A DNA stretch of 64,000 nucleotides from Pardosa pseudoannulata. Its lineage: Eukaryota; Arthropoda; Arachnida; Araneae; Lycosidae. The position numbers were made by a program, and so were the translations under genes. The stretch is from NCBI GenBank assembly GCA_032207245.1, contig CM063503.1, forward strand, positions 109,994,850 through 110,058,849, given 5' to 3'. Below are positions 28,101-41,455 of the stretch, one piece after another; the first letter of the stretch is position 1, and each line of letters starts with the position of its first letter. Below the pieces are notes generated by a model, which did not search any database, was not told where the DNA came from, and saw only the letters and a program-made list of their open reading frames with translations.

Positions 28101-30748
28101 TTGTGTCGCTAATTTTTGCTTTTACAATATTGACATTCAATAATTTAATAATGAAAAGTCAAAGGTCTTCAGTCATATGAAATTTATTAAACACACACGA
28201 ACCTAAAATCCTTAAAAAATTTAATATTCTTGTTATGTAACAAAAATATGCGTGCAAGCATCATAATATCAAATTACAGTCTGTAAGATCATTATGATAT
28301 TAACCATACAATAGGTATAACAAAAATCATAAGATTAGCTCTAAAGAAATATCAATATTGTTATAATTCAACAAGTTATCTACTCATAATTATGAAACAC
28401 AAACAATTATCTAATAAACTCTGTATCATAATGCAAATATTAAAACAGGATAAGAGAAATATAGGTGGACATGTCTTAATTTTGTTTGATATATTAAATA
28501 TTAAATATATTGATTTTAATAGCTAAGAAATATCCCATATTGGAAATTAATATGCTGTTAATAAAGCTCTTTAAAAATTGGTTAAGATAACAAGGTAAAA
28601 TATTCCTTATATTGAAAATTTTTATCAAGCAGTTGTTTAAATAAAATACTACATATATGATCTAAAATCATCCCTAGTACGAATAAAATGGTCATTTCTG
28701 CCTATAGTATACCTTTGAAATTGAAATTAAATTGTTGCTATAAGCATTTACAAAAATATTACAAGACGAGTTTTTATAATAGTTAAGGCATTTCCATGCA
28801 CAATTTATATATCCTTCTTTTCAGAACAAAATTGTTAGAATTTGTATTGTATTGTATTGATTGATATATTTTATATGCTATAAGTTAAATAACAAATAAG
28901 TTTCAATAATAAATTACTATTAGATATGTCCAGGAGAGTTTCAAACATTTTAAAATCACAAAAATTTTAGCTCGGAAAAAAGTTTAAAGTTTGTGTTTGT
29001 AATATGTTATTGTATGCAGTGACATTTCAGTAGATGCATTCATCCCTAAAACAACTCATAAGGAATCCCATTTTTAAGGAATATAGAAATATTAGTATAT
29101 TAAACATATTATGTAAAAGGTAAACTACATATACTGTCAATATGTGGAGTAAATAAATAGATATATGATTTTTAAAATTATAGCCCATGTATTCTAGTCT
29201 ATTTCTCTAAATATTAAGAAAAAACATCTTATTTCAATAAAAGATAATCAGAGATTTAATTTAGAGGTTTCAAAAGGAAATAGGATTTTTAAAATATCTG
29301 TCTAAATAAGTTACATTCGTAGGAAAGATTTCTTTTCAATAAGTAACATCCGCTGAAACTTTAACTAAACAGAATTATCATTTAGACCATAATGAGACGT
29401 AATATTGGGTTCTGTGGAAAATGTGGTACATAAAGATATTCTTATTGAAGTACAAAATTCGTGAAGCTCCTCATCTTTAACCTTATTTATTTGAACATGT
29501 ATCACCGCAATATTTCCTTTATATTAACTCTATACAGATGAGGAGCTTTTTTAAGACTCCACTAGATATGCATACTCATTAACTGAAAATGACTAGACCC
29601 CTTATCATCACAGAAGCTAAAACTATCTAAAGTTATCCCATCTCTGGTTTTAATTTGCAAATATTCTTAGAATTATTTTGTATAATGGTATTTTTCTAAT
29701 AAAATATAGCTTTCTAGATATCATTACACTGATATGCTCATATGCATTTCGATAGATAACATTATTTCATTTATTTCAAATAGATTTTGACAGTACTTTA
29801 ATAGATTGAATATTTTCAAAAGAGAAAGAACAAATGGAATAAACTATATCTTTGACTATACTGTGTATAAAAAATACAGAAATTTTTATTCTTTTAGTAT
29901 TTAATAAAATTTCAACTGAATTTATGTTTCATCTATTAAAAATTTATTCCAATGAAAAATAAAAAAAAAACTCATTCTTCTACGAGGTAATTGTGTTTTA
30001 AAATTATTCTTTTGACGTATATATAAAATGTAAAATATTTATAATCCTCGCTATCCGTAAGCACCGATAGTTGATAATAATTTCTAGGTTTACAAAATTT
30101 ATCATTCGAGTATCATGTATGATTAATTTATTTTTATATTTGATTTTTATTTAATGTGGTTTTGTAGTGGTAAGAACCTCAATTTCTAGCGATCTTAACA
30201 TATTTTTAAAGTTACACGTCTTTCTTGACAAACAATTTAAAAATAGCTTCCATGCTCTGTAGTTATTCCTAGTAGTAAAAATACATTTACAGTTCTTATA
30301 ATTATTATTACAGACCAACCAGTTTCTAGAAGGTTGGTGATTATACTGCAGGGACAATGTTTTGTAAATTTTCTCAGCTTCCATCGTTGGAACTGGAAAC
30401 GTATAAACATATATTTACGATGGAAGAAAGCATTTACATAATTTTTCATGATATTAGTACAGGCTTCGGATATACTTTAATATCTGTTTTTATTCTCTCG
30501 AGTTGTTGCTGAGGAAAATCCTCAAGTGAATACAAATATATTTACAGAATAAACCATTTCTTAACTAGAATAATTATACACTATGAAGCAGATTTCATGA
30601 TAAGAATCCTGCCGCTTAAATCGTAGTAAAAAGAAGTATCTAATAAGTTGCAAAGACACATTTGGCATTAGTCTGTTGGACAATTTTAGATTAAGTTTTA
30701 AGTGTTTGTTATTACCATGTTCATAACTTCTTTACCACATTAAGGATA
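25134..30748. other. Long A+T-rich stretch, no gene recognised
   Basis: Small inverted repeats occur at 27,422-27,451, 29,464-29,548 and 30,378-30,426. A-rich overlapping frames at 26,091-26,413 are mentioned as a finding. No exon of the glutamate receptor is recognised. Confidence 0.6.
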
Positions 30749-30863
<115 letters not shown>

Positions 30864-31236
30864 GGAATTCTTGTAATGTGTTAGTAAACTGCATCATTTT
30901 ATTTCACTTAGCATGATTTTTTACAGAAAATATAGTCTTCTAGGATCCGTGTTTAGCAACTGACCTACAATGTATCTTTAAGATTATTACCTTTAGGAAA
31001 ACTCTTTTTCATCTTATTTTATGTGCGAAAGTTTTCTAAACTCAGAACAAGTTACGGACAAAAAAATAAACCTTTGAAAATCTAGATCTTGAAAGTATTG
31101 AACAAGTAAAATAAATATTTTCAAAGAACTAATAAACTTCAAAAATGATCTTGTTATTTTCTGTGATGTGGGAATATATGTATTCCGTCTTCTCTCTAAA
31201 TCTCCGCTTCATGTCAATTTTGCAACATAGTTTATT

Positions 31237-31239
<3 letters not shown>

Positions 31240-31318
<79 letters not shown>
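31240..31318. repeat. Compound (TG)n-(AT)n microsatellite
   Basis: A (TG)n run to about 31,277 is followed by (AT)n at 31,281-31,318. Open frames on both strands here are repeat artefacts. Confidence 0.97.
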
Positions 31319-31320
<2 letters not shown>

Positions 31321-34300
31321 CGGTGAAATTAATCAGCCGATCACAGTATGTGTGTGTGTGTATGTGTGTTAGTAAAATATTTAAAAGTTTTTCACAGTCG
31401 TACTTAAAATTAAAGGACAGATATAAGATACACATACATTACTAAAATATTAAAGTTAAAATTACATTGATGAATTAAAACTGCTTGAAAATTGAAAATT
31501 TTTGCATTTCTAAATTTTCAAAGCCCAAATAAGATATAAGATGAACGAGAGGACACGGCATCGGAGAACCATTTAATGATAAGACATATTGTAATAAGAT
31601 AAAGGTTATTTTACTTTTGTACAAGATATTCTGTAATAGTATATTTATATGTTTTAATGTCTAAACTCTCAATTTTGTTTTATTTTTTCCTTTTTTTTCA
31701 AAAATACTTTTTAAATCATGATTAAAACACTTATTTCTCAAACTTAAGTATTTTTAGAAAGTAGACAGTTTACAACTTGCTTATTTGAAGTAATGCGATC
31801 TGTTCACATTTCTTGTTTACATTCATAAAGAGGGAAAATTTATGATATTTTCTTTGAGAAATATTTAAATTCATTAAAATTACACGATCAAACGAAAATA
31901 TAATTTCGAAAATATTTTAAACATTATTTAATTTACTAATTTCATAAACTTGTTTTTCACATGTAAAAATATAAATTTTAATATAAATTTTGAATAATGT
32001 TAACATGTTTTACAACTTGCTATTGTGTTATGTCTTTATATAAAATATTTAATCCAATTTATACTCTTTAGGTGTTGCTAAAAAATAGTTTAATTTATAG
32101 CAGACTAATACATTATTACATTTAGACATGTAGATTACACTTAATTCTAAGTAATATATTTGCATATATCTGCTTTATCCTGTAATTTATCAAGAGTTTC
32201 TAAAGAAATGATAGGAAAATTTAAAAGTCTGTTTACACAGAAGGAAAATGCTCTTAAATTCTTGTGAAATCCAATACACACTTGAGAGCCAGAAAGAGCC
32301 GCAGATTATATGAAAGATTAAAAATATATTAGTAGTAATATGGCCCATGATAATTAAACAATTAATTTTTCTGCCCTTTTCGTATAGTTCAAATCATTTA
32401 TGCATTATTTTTATAAGAACATTTTTACTCTGGTATTAAGTTTCATTTGAAAAATTACCCTTAAATATGTCATTTACTGTAAACTGTAATTTGTAAATCT
32501 AGGAAGATATATTCCATTTTATATAATTGCAATTTTTTGCATCAAGTTTCTAAATGATACTCAATTAATCTTTCCAAATAGAAAATTAAGACCAATTTTA
32601 TATCTTCAGCCTTTTCAGATGAAATAACTCGATTGCGACAGATTTATGTGAACCATAAAGTATTTAAAACCTCATACTTTAATACCCAAACACTGCAATT
32701 AAATAAAGTTAGAATAGTGAATGAAAAACTTTAAAATACGGTAAAGATTTTCTTAAATTGTTTAAGCGAAAGTTTTTTAATGTGTTATTCGATGAAGTTC
32801 TCAAATTGTGTCATTACATATCCATTATTGTTCATTAAACCAACACTTAAATGAAAGCTGATCGTTAATGCAGGTGGAATATTTTGTAAAATGTGCTTTT
32901 AATGTAGCCTGTTAAGTATTTATTCATTCATTCAGACGCAACTCTATTAATCATGCATAAATTTATTCTAAGTAAAACTGAAGGTACTGAAAAGCTGGTA
33001 TTTGATAGTTCAACACATGTTTTATAGTACTAGTTTTAGATTCATCTTGATTCATCTCTTCTGTTGAAAATAAGTAAAAAAGGGCAGTCTTTGCTATAAA
33101 GAATTCTTTTATGCAAATATAATTTTTTTTTGTTAAATTTTAATTCCATGTTCAAAACCATCATTACTTCATATCCTTGGTAATGTTATTTTCACTTCAC
33201 CACATATATGCTTAACTTCAGACATTTATTATTAATAGCACATTTTTAAAAGAGACGTATGTTAAAATGACAACTCTCATTTCATTAACGGATTTAAACA
33301 TGATTTATGAATTCTTTATTTTATTCTCTTCAATTCGTTAGAGATTCTTTGTTTCTTGCTACACAGAAACTAAGTTAATGTCTTGTGAAATGGAGAAAAA
33401 TGTATGCTACAGTAGTTAATCTATATTAAGTTTTTCACTACTATATTTAAAAGTTTAATGCTTTGAAATGCCATTTTAAAAATTATATTTATACATAAGG
33501 CTATCATTTTTATACATACATTTACCAACTCTATTAATTTAGTATGTAAAAAAATATTTATGAAATATTAATTAAATATGTGGTAAGAAAATACTTTAAC
33601 TATAGTAATTAAAATAAGTTTTGAAATTTTGAATACATTTTTCATTTGAGATTCTTACTTAAAGCTAATATGTTCTGAATAAAAATAATAAATAACTTTT
33701 TTTTTAATCCTTTGAGCAAAATACGCTAAATTAAAGGATATCTAAACACAAAATCCGGTAAAAAATTGCTTTTTTTGAAAAAATAATACTATAAAGTATT
33801 TTAGCATTACGTATGAAAAAATAAAATATGAAAACTGCATATTTCGATGATGGCATATATGTTTATGGTACAATAAATGTGTATATTTAACTCTCTTTAC
33901 GGTTATGAACTGCATTTATCATAGTGGAACTACTGGAAACTAGTCTAGTTGTAAAACTTATATATTACAGACAATTATTGTCTAATAATTCTGTTCAGTT
34001 TTATTTATAAAACAAATTTTTCCTGCACCTTCTATATGATTACATAGGCATATATTATGCAATTTTATAATACGTAGTACAGTATGTAAAGAGATTGTTC
34101 CTATACTTGGAATATATTTAAGGATATTGAAGTACTTCAAATTGAGTATCTTTAAATATTCTAACTTCATTTATTTTTAATTTGCACTTTTAAGCAAGTA
34201 ACACTTTTATATATCTAGTATTCTATTTGAATTAACTGACATACTTTTAGGGATTTCCTTATTACATTTACTAATAAATGCCAATAGAAAGTTATGTTAG

Positions 34301-35199
34301 TACAGGGCCGTATTTTGAAAAATATATTAATGCCAAAGAGATTCATTTAAAAAAATATTTTTGACAGAGATTTATTTATATTATGCAATTATTTTACTCT
34401 TATCATTTACTCGTAATGACCTCCTTCTCTTGATCATGATAATTTAGGAATATTTTTAAACTCTTATTTTATTACATTAAAATATTTTGAAATCAATAAA
34501 CATATAGGTAAGTCAATAGTTGGAACTATAGATTCTATTAACTGAACCTTTTAATGTATTATTTTAAAACAAATATTCCGAAACAGTAATTTCTAAACTA
34601 TAATTCAGTTTGCTTTCAAAGGATTATTTAAGTTACATATAAAATTTAAAACTTTTATGTAAAAAATTAATACGATTATTTATTTTTTACTAACTTTATT
34701 TACACTTGTAATACTTCTTAGAATATAAAGTTTGTAAATTTTAGCTAAATAGTTTTAGAAGTGAATTTTAGTTTCCTTTATTAGTTGATTTCATAGACAC
34801 GTACTTCTGATAGATCATTGAATTCGACTTGAGTTAAACCGCCTCTCAGATCTTAACTTTTACATTTTAACTATCACTGTACAAGTACTTCATAAAAATG
34901 AAATAAATTTAACATTTCATACGAAATAAACTATTTTTAATTACCTTTAATTTTTACATTTAATATCCTTCATTTTTCTGGAGTTCTAGACTCAACAAAA
35001 CATTTTTTTATAAAGATGTTTTAGCACGATTATTTTTTGTAGATTCTTTTAGATTCAAGATTGATTTGTGCACAATCCTTTTCAAAAATTACCATTATAA
35101 ATGAATTAAATTTTCATCATCTACATACGTCGAATAGTTACAGATCAGAAGTATATGATGCAGATACAGACGTTGACGCACGTACGCACGTCCACACAC

Positions 35200-35202
<3 letters not shown>
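31319..35202. other. Long A+T-rich stretch, nothing recognised
   Basis: No repeat pair, exon island or RNA gene was seen. The minus-strand frame at 33,982-34,170 is unremarkable. Confidence 0.6.

Positions 35203-35290
<88 letters not shown>
35203..35290. repeat. (AT)n microsatellite
   Basis: About 88 bp of AT dinucleotides, preceded by a short ACGCACGTACGCACGT stretch. Confidence 0.97.
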
Positions 35291-35294
<4 letters not shown>

Positions 35295-36499
35295 TTGAAT
35301 AATATAATGTTATCTTATTGACATTTATAAGTGCAGCAATAAACTTATGTTTGGACTTTGGGTAATTTTGGGTTTATAAATACACAAAATAATATTCCAA
35401 ATTAGTAAATATATATTTTCTATTCAAAATCAAAGTGGATTGTGCAATTGGATTACACAAAGAAATCTTAATATTTTAATATAAAAGTTTACTCAGTTTT
35501 ATAAACTTTGCCACTTCGCTTTGTAACATCTACCAGCATTTTAAGCAATTAGTTTCATAATGTTATCTTTTAAGTTGTAAAGAACTGAATTTCAAATTTC
35601 AAAGGAAACAGGAATTTACCATAAAATGTTTTATGTTGGAAGCAAACTATGTAAAACCTTTATTTTAAGGACATCAGTGCTTTTATTTTACCGAAGTTCA
35701 ATACAGATAAGAGAAATGTAGAATTAGTTTCAAAGAAATTTTATTATATATTACAAACTCTTTCTCCATTAATGCATGTAGAAAATGAAATATTATTAAA
35801 TTTAAAATTGAAATCGAAAACTAGAAAGCTGAGATATGGTAGAATGGTCTCTCTAAGTGTTCAGTGTTCTCAAAATGAAAAGTTATAAAGATAAAAGTCT
35901 TATGTAAACTGAATCTTAAATGAACAGTCTGTGAACCTAACAAAAATATCCTAGATAATAAGAATATATGACAGTTTTATGTTACTCATTTCTAAGTGTA
36001 ATAGACTAGCAGGAAATTTGATGAGTTCTTCGGTAGAAGGAGTTCCATGACTGTTGATGGTATGGCAAAATGTATTAAATTCATATTATGCTTTAAACTT
36101 GAAACAATATCCTTTTGCATTAAATTATTTGTCAAACTGGGTTGAGGAATAATTGTTTATTTTTTCCACTAATCTGAAATATAATACAAACTAAATTATT
36201 CAAGTTTAATTAAACTTAATAAATATTTAAAAAAAATATTTTGACAATGCAACATAAAAAATAATTTTTCGAAACTTTAATGAACAGAAAATACATTGTT
36301 CTTCATATATTGAAAAGATGTATAATGTTCTTTATGACGTTTTAGATTTACTGCTGTACAATTTTGCAATATTTTAATATAAATGGTGCAAACTTGGAAA
36401 AGTAACATCTATAATTAATAATGAACTTTATAAATTTTTACAAACTTAGTGCCTATTTAAAAATGAAAATTTAAAATAGCATAAAGAGGTGTGTGTGTA

Positions 36500-36578
<79 letters not shown>

Positions 36579-39500
36579 AAAAAGGCCTTTGTAAGAGACA
36601 CTTTTTGAAAGTAAGAAGAATAGTAATATAAATACAAATATTAAAAAAAAATTCGATTTTTTAGTTAGCTGTTTTGTCCATATACTTAGAAATGGGACTT
36701 ATTTGAAATCCTCATGCATCACAAACTTATTGTTCTACCCTAAGTCACTATTTTTTCCTTATTCCTTATCATTTTTTAGTTTTTAGTGCTTATTATACAG
36801 TATTTAAGTAACAGCAAACATTTAAAAAAATTTAATAAATAACATAACAACCGTACATGATTTCAAAAATCAAGCATTACAGTTTTTCACTACAGAAAGA
36901 AACATGCGAGGTTTGTTTTCAAGTAGTCGTTTCTTCATGCGTTAAGAACATTACTTTTGTAGATTTATTAAATTATGGAATTTTTAAAATATAAATAAAA
37001 GAATCAAGTGCATTTTTGTAAAACTTTCATTTCTTTCCAGATAGTAGGCAGGAGAAAATCCATCCTCATTTGAAAATTCCAATTATTAATATACATTAAA
37101 ATAAAGTTCCCTCTATATGTTAAGTTTACGTTTAAATCAATTTATAAAAACTCAATTTCAATTTAAAAACTTCCCCACATTTCTTGCAAATTAACTATTA
37201 AGGAACAACAGCATGATCAACATATGTTTAAAGTATAGATCTAAGCAGTAACAACGTAAAATTTAGAAAAATTTGAAATCAAAGCCTAAGGTTTATTTTA
37301 AATATAATATTTTCAAACTATAATTTTTATTTCTTAATTCTTTAATTCTTAATTTTTTTCAAAGATAATTAAAGCTTAAATTCTTTTCAAGTGATTGATT
37401 TAGTTATACTTCATTTTTTGCAAAAACAGTTTTAAAATTTAAATATATGCTTTCAAACTTCCCAATCTCTTCAGATTTAAATAAAAATTAGCATAGTTAA
37501 TAAATACATTATTTTAAATAAATACTTTATTTTAGTAATATGACTGCTAAGAATTTAAAAGATAAACTTGGAAATAAAACTGATTTAAACGTGTGTGTCT
37601 ATATTTAAGAGAACTAAAGAATCAAAAAGAATTTTCTAAGTGATTAACTTTGGATTTGAAAAATTAAATATAGCTTGAAAATTTTTATTTTTGGAGTAAG
37701 TATGGTAAAGTTCCCGTTTCTCTTTTTCTCTCATTTCATTGCGAAAATTTGCATACTATGTTTTGTACAAAATTTTAGAAAAGATGATTTCATCCCAAGC
37801 TCTTTAAATGCTTATGAATATTTTTGCGTGACTGAGATAATTACCTTAATTTTCTTTATTAACTGTTTGAGAAACGTGTCCATTTTCTTTTCGTCGTTCA
37901 TGTATGTAGCATAATTCTTAAATCAATGTTAAAAGAAATATCCACTACTTAAATTTTTAAATGCTTAAGTAACATCTTTAATTTTTCCTTTTAACTAAAC
38001 CATAAAATTTAAAGAGAAATAGAAACCCCTAAATATACTTTTCTCTTGGGAGCATTAAAATGGAACCGTATATAAAAGTATTCCTTTTACATGAAACCCC
38101 ACACAAATCCCCTGATATGTCCTTTATACATAACTCTTCATTTCAACTTATAAAACATAATCTTTATTAGCGGCATCCTAAAGCAGTGGCTGAACTCTCG
38201 AAGACTGTGAAAGATTGAAACAAAATCAATTTTGACATTTAAAAAAATATGCTATCTTGTAACAAACATATAATATGGAAGTTTAACAATTCTATCAAAC
38301 TAAACGTGTTAAAGTAAAATTCTTGTGTGTGCTTGTGTATGTGTGTGTCCGAGATTGTTATAAAATTTTGTGAACACCCAAAGTAAAAAGAAAATTTACG
38401 ATAATCGAGATAATTTAGGTAGAGGTTAACATATTTATGAAGTTAAAAAAAAGAAAGAAATAAATTGAAAAACATAGAAATAAACTTTGAGATTCAATAG
38501 GAGAGATAGCTACAGTTAACAAATGTGTATTGCCAGACCAGATCTAGTTCGATTTATTATATAATAGTAGCTTTTAACTATATTACTACAAATAAAAATT
38601 CATTTATTAAATCAAAAAAGAGCTATGGAAGTAAGTTAAGTGAAAACGCATATATTGTCATATGAAGAAATATATAATATGAAATTTCATGAAATTTATT
38701 TCACTATCTTTCTAAGAGTGGTTTATTGGCAGAGTTTATTTTATAATATGAAGGTTTATTTTATTGTAATTAATCTGAAACTTAAAGAGACTTAATATAA
38801 AATATTAAATATACTTGAGGAAAATGTTTCGAGAAATTATGAGTTTTATAACGTCCGTATTCCATGTAAAATACAGGAATAAGAACCCCATATGTGCAGC
38901 TTTTTATCACAATAAGCTTTTTTTAAGGAAAAGCAGCAAATGATAAAGGATATTAAACATAATATAAATTAATAATTTTTTAAAATATTTGTTTACTTTC
39001 TAAAATATCTAATAAGTGTGATATAATTTATGAATTTATATAGTGCAAATTTTAGAGCTTTATATCAGTTTTGAAACAGAATAGTAGTTGGTAAACTATT
39101 AAAATAAATGCCTATCTACCGATACTTTTGATGTCATTGTTATAAAATCCTAAGTGCATTGAAACTTTTTCTAACGATTGGCGAAATTTATTTCGATGGT
39201 TTAATTTAAAAGAAACTCTAGAAGAATGTATATATTATTACATGACTTTCACAGGAGGTTACAAAAACTATTATTGTTAAAAGTCGTTTTTGTATCCTAG
39301 CATAGAAATGAATGTACTACTGTATTTTTTGATGTTGTAGATTGAGGTTATTACGTTATGACTTCAATTGAGTAAAATAAGGAAAATATTTTTTTTTTCT
39401 ATTTCATCAACGCGCTTTTTTTGTTTAGATATATCAATATGTGTTAAGATTTTTTAATTTTTTTTACATTCATGTGTGGTTTTAACAATTGTATATATTA

Positions 39501-40499
39501 TTCAGTTGCATATTTTAAAAACTTGTTGGATTCCGAAAGAAGATATAAATTATAAAATACCTATATACATATTCAAAATTATTTTTTTATTATACAAGAT
39601 AACAGTGAATTATTGAATAATAAATAACTAAAAACTTTTTTTTAATAAAAATAATTGGTAATACTAACATATATTAAAAAGTAGAACAAATCGAAAACAA
39701 TCTGAAAATAACTAAAAAAAAAAGAAGAAAACAAAATTTTGTAATTTTATTGACAAAATTACGTTTGTATAAAAATGTCAGACATAATAATAGTTTCTAT
39801 GGAGCTACTTAAAAATTAAAGTAATCAGAAAACATGTTTAATATCAATTTCCAGTTATCAATAATATCAATTAAATAAATGTATTTTATAAGCTAAAATA
39901 TTATTTTATGAGTAGGTTAAGAGTATTTACGATTTCTGAAAAGCATGGTATAAAACAACACTCAACTTATTCTATGATATTATAAAATAGTGTACCATTC
40001 AGCAAGCTTTGATTGAAATTTCAAACAGATAATTATCTTCATTCATATTAATATAAAAGATTTTTTCTTTCATCTTAATTATTTTGCTTTAGGTGTAAAT
40101 GTATGAAAAACTCTTCAATTACACACTAAACATTTAAAATTGCTAAATTAGAATGAATTTTAAATTTTACCGTTTTGTGATAGAAAAAATTTGCAATTTT
40201 TCATAAACACAAAAACATACTTTTAAAAATATTCTTTTGGATAAAATGCAAAGAAAAGTAAGTGAGTGAGTACCGGTTTTAGTGGAATAAAATCCATAAG
40301 AGAACATGCTGTGCTAAACAAATGTTACAAAAAAAGAACCGAAAAACAAACAATGTAATTTCCGAAATTAGAAAAAAAATGGAAAAATGGAAAAACACTA
40401 CTGTGAAGTCAAGAAATTTGATGCAATAAATAAGATAATATAAGGTATAATAAAATGATTATATCAAAGTAAAAATGTTTAAAATCTTAAAAATGTATA
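35291..40499. other. Long A+T-rich stretch with one microsatellite
   Basis: Apart from the array at 36,491-36,576 nothing stands out. The frame at 37,675-37,914 (+) is hydrophobic but Phe/Ile-rich, as expected by chance here. Confidence 0.6.
36491..36576. repeat. (TG)n/(AT)n microsatellite
   Basis: A short GTGTGTGTATGTGT lead-in, then about 70 bp of AT dinucleotides. Confidence 0.97.
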
Positions 40500-41455
40500 A
40501 TAATAACAGATAAACAAAAAAATAGGATTATATATTGTGATGAACCCTAATAGACTTTAAGATTGTAAAGAGCTTTGGATGGAGAGGGGGGGTTCCCAAA
40601 CAGATCACTCAAGTGTTAAACAATTTAAAAAAAAAACGTTAGACATTGATTATTAAAATTTGGGCAAACAAATAAAAAATGAAAAGTGGTATACTCTTCC
40701 TTACAATTGGTGTAATATGAAGCTCTTTCATTTGTCAAGAGCGAGATAACCGAGTATGACCAATACTTAGGAATGTTAAAATCACATCTGCTGTCTGTAC
40801 GGTATAATTGGCCATGGACAAATAAAGTGTTATAGCTCAGAGTTTGTTGCTGTTTTGCAGATTGCACAATTCTTGCCAATGAGTATAAATGTAATTTGAA
40901 ATCCATTTTAACACAACATTATAGAGAATATTCTGCTTGAAGGGGACAGAAGCAGCCTTCGAAGCACAGTCTGTAAGCTCGTTTCCAGTTTGGGATCCAA
41001 CAGAAGATACCATCGTACCCTTTACGAGAGAGGGTGTTTAACATATCAACAATTTCAGCTATCAGGGGATAAAAGTTATTTCGATTTTAAGTTGTTGGAA
41101 AATACTTCTGCTACCCGATACCTATGGTAATTAAAAGATTGAACAAAATGAAATGCCCGAAGATTCACGGCAACATCAGCAGTATACACGGAATAGACAG
41201 GAGGGAGCCTTAAATTAATAGTGGTATGTTTACACATAATACCACAACCAAGGCGACCGGCACCTATCGACCCATCCGTAAATATTGGATGGTAATCATT
41301 AAAATGGTTATGATGAGCTAAATAAAATTGTTTGAAAAAATCTAGGTCTGGATTTAAAAAATGCTTTTTGAAATATCTAATTTTCTTAATTTGAATGCCT
41401 TTATTTCGAGAATAAAATATGCGTCTAATGTTTCCCAAAAACACAACATGAAATT
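40500..41455 (-). pseudogene. 5'-truncated jockey-like retrotransposon: RNase H and C-terminal tail
   Basis: The minus-strand frame from 41,444 reads an RNase H domain: FTDGS (first catalytic Asp), RLGCGI, then VYTADVAVNLRAF, where families normally have TAEL (second catalytic acidic residue, here Asp for Glu). After a stop, GIFCWIPNWK (the FCWIPSH motif) is readable between 41,030 and 40,970. From 40,906 to 40,625 comes the C-terminal tail with ERASYYTNCKEEYTTFHFLF and CPNF, the C..C...H....C arrangement. No reverse transcriptase lies upstream, so the copy was probably truncated at insertion. Several stops make it non-functional. Confidence 0.85.

Noticed and set aside
40625..40906. Independent small gene on the minus strand
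   Set aside because: Its C..C...H....C pattern and position downstream of an RNase H remnant show that it is the tail of the same dead retrotransposon.
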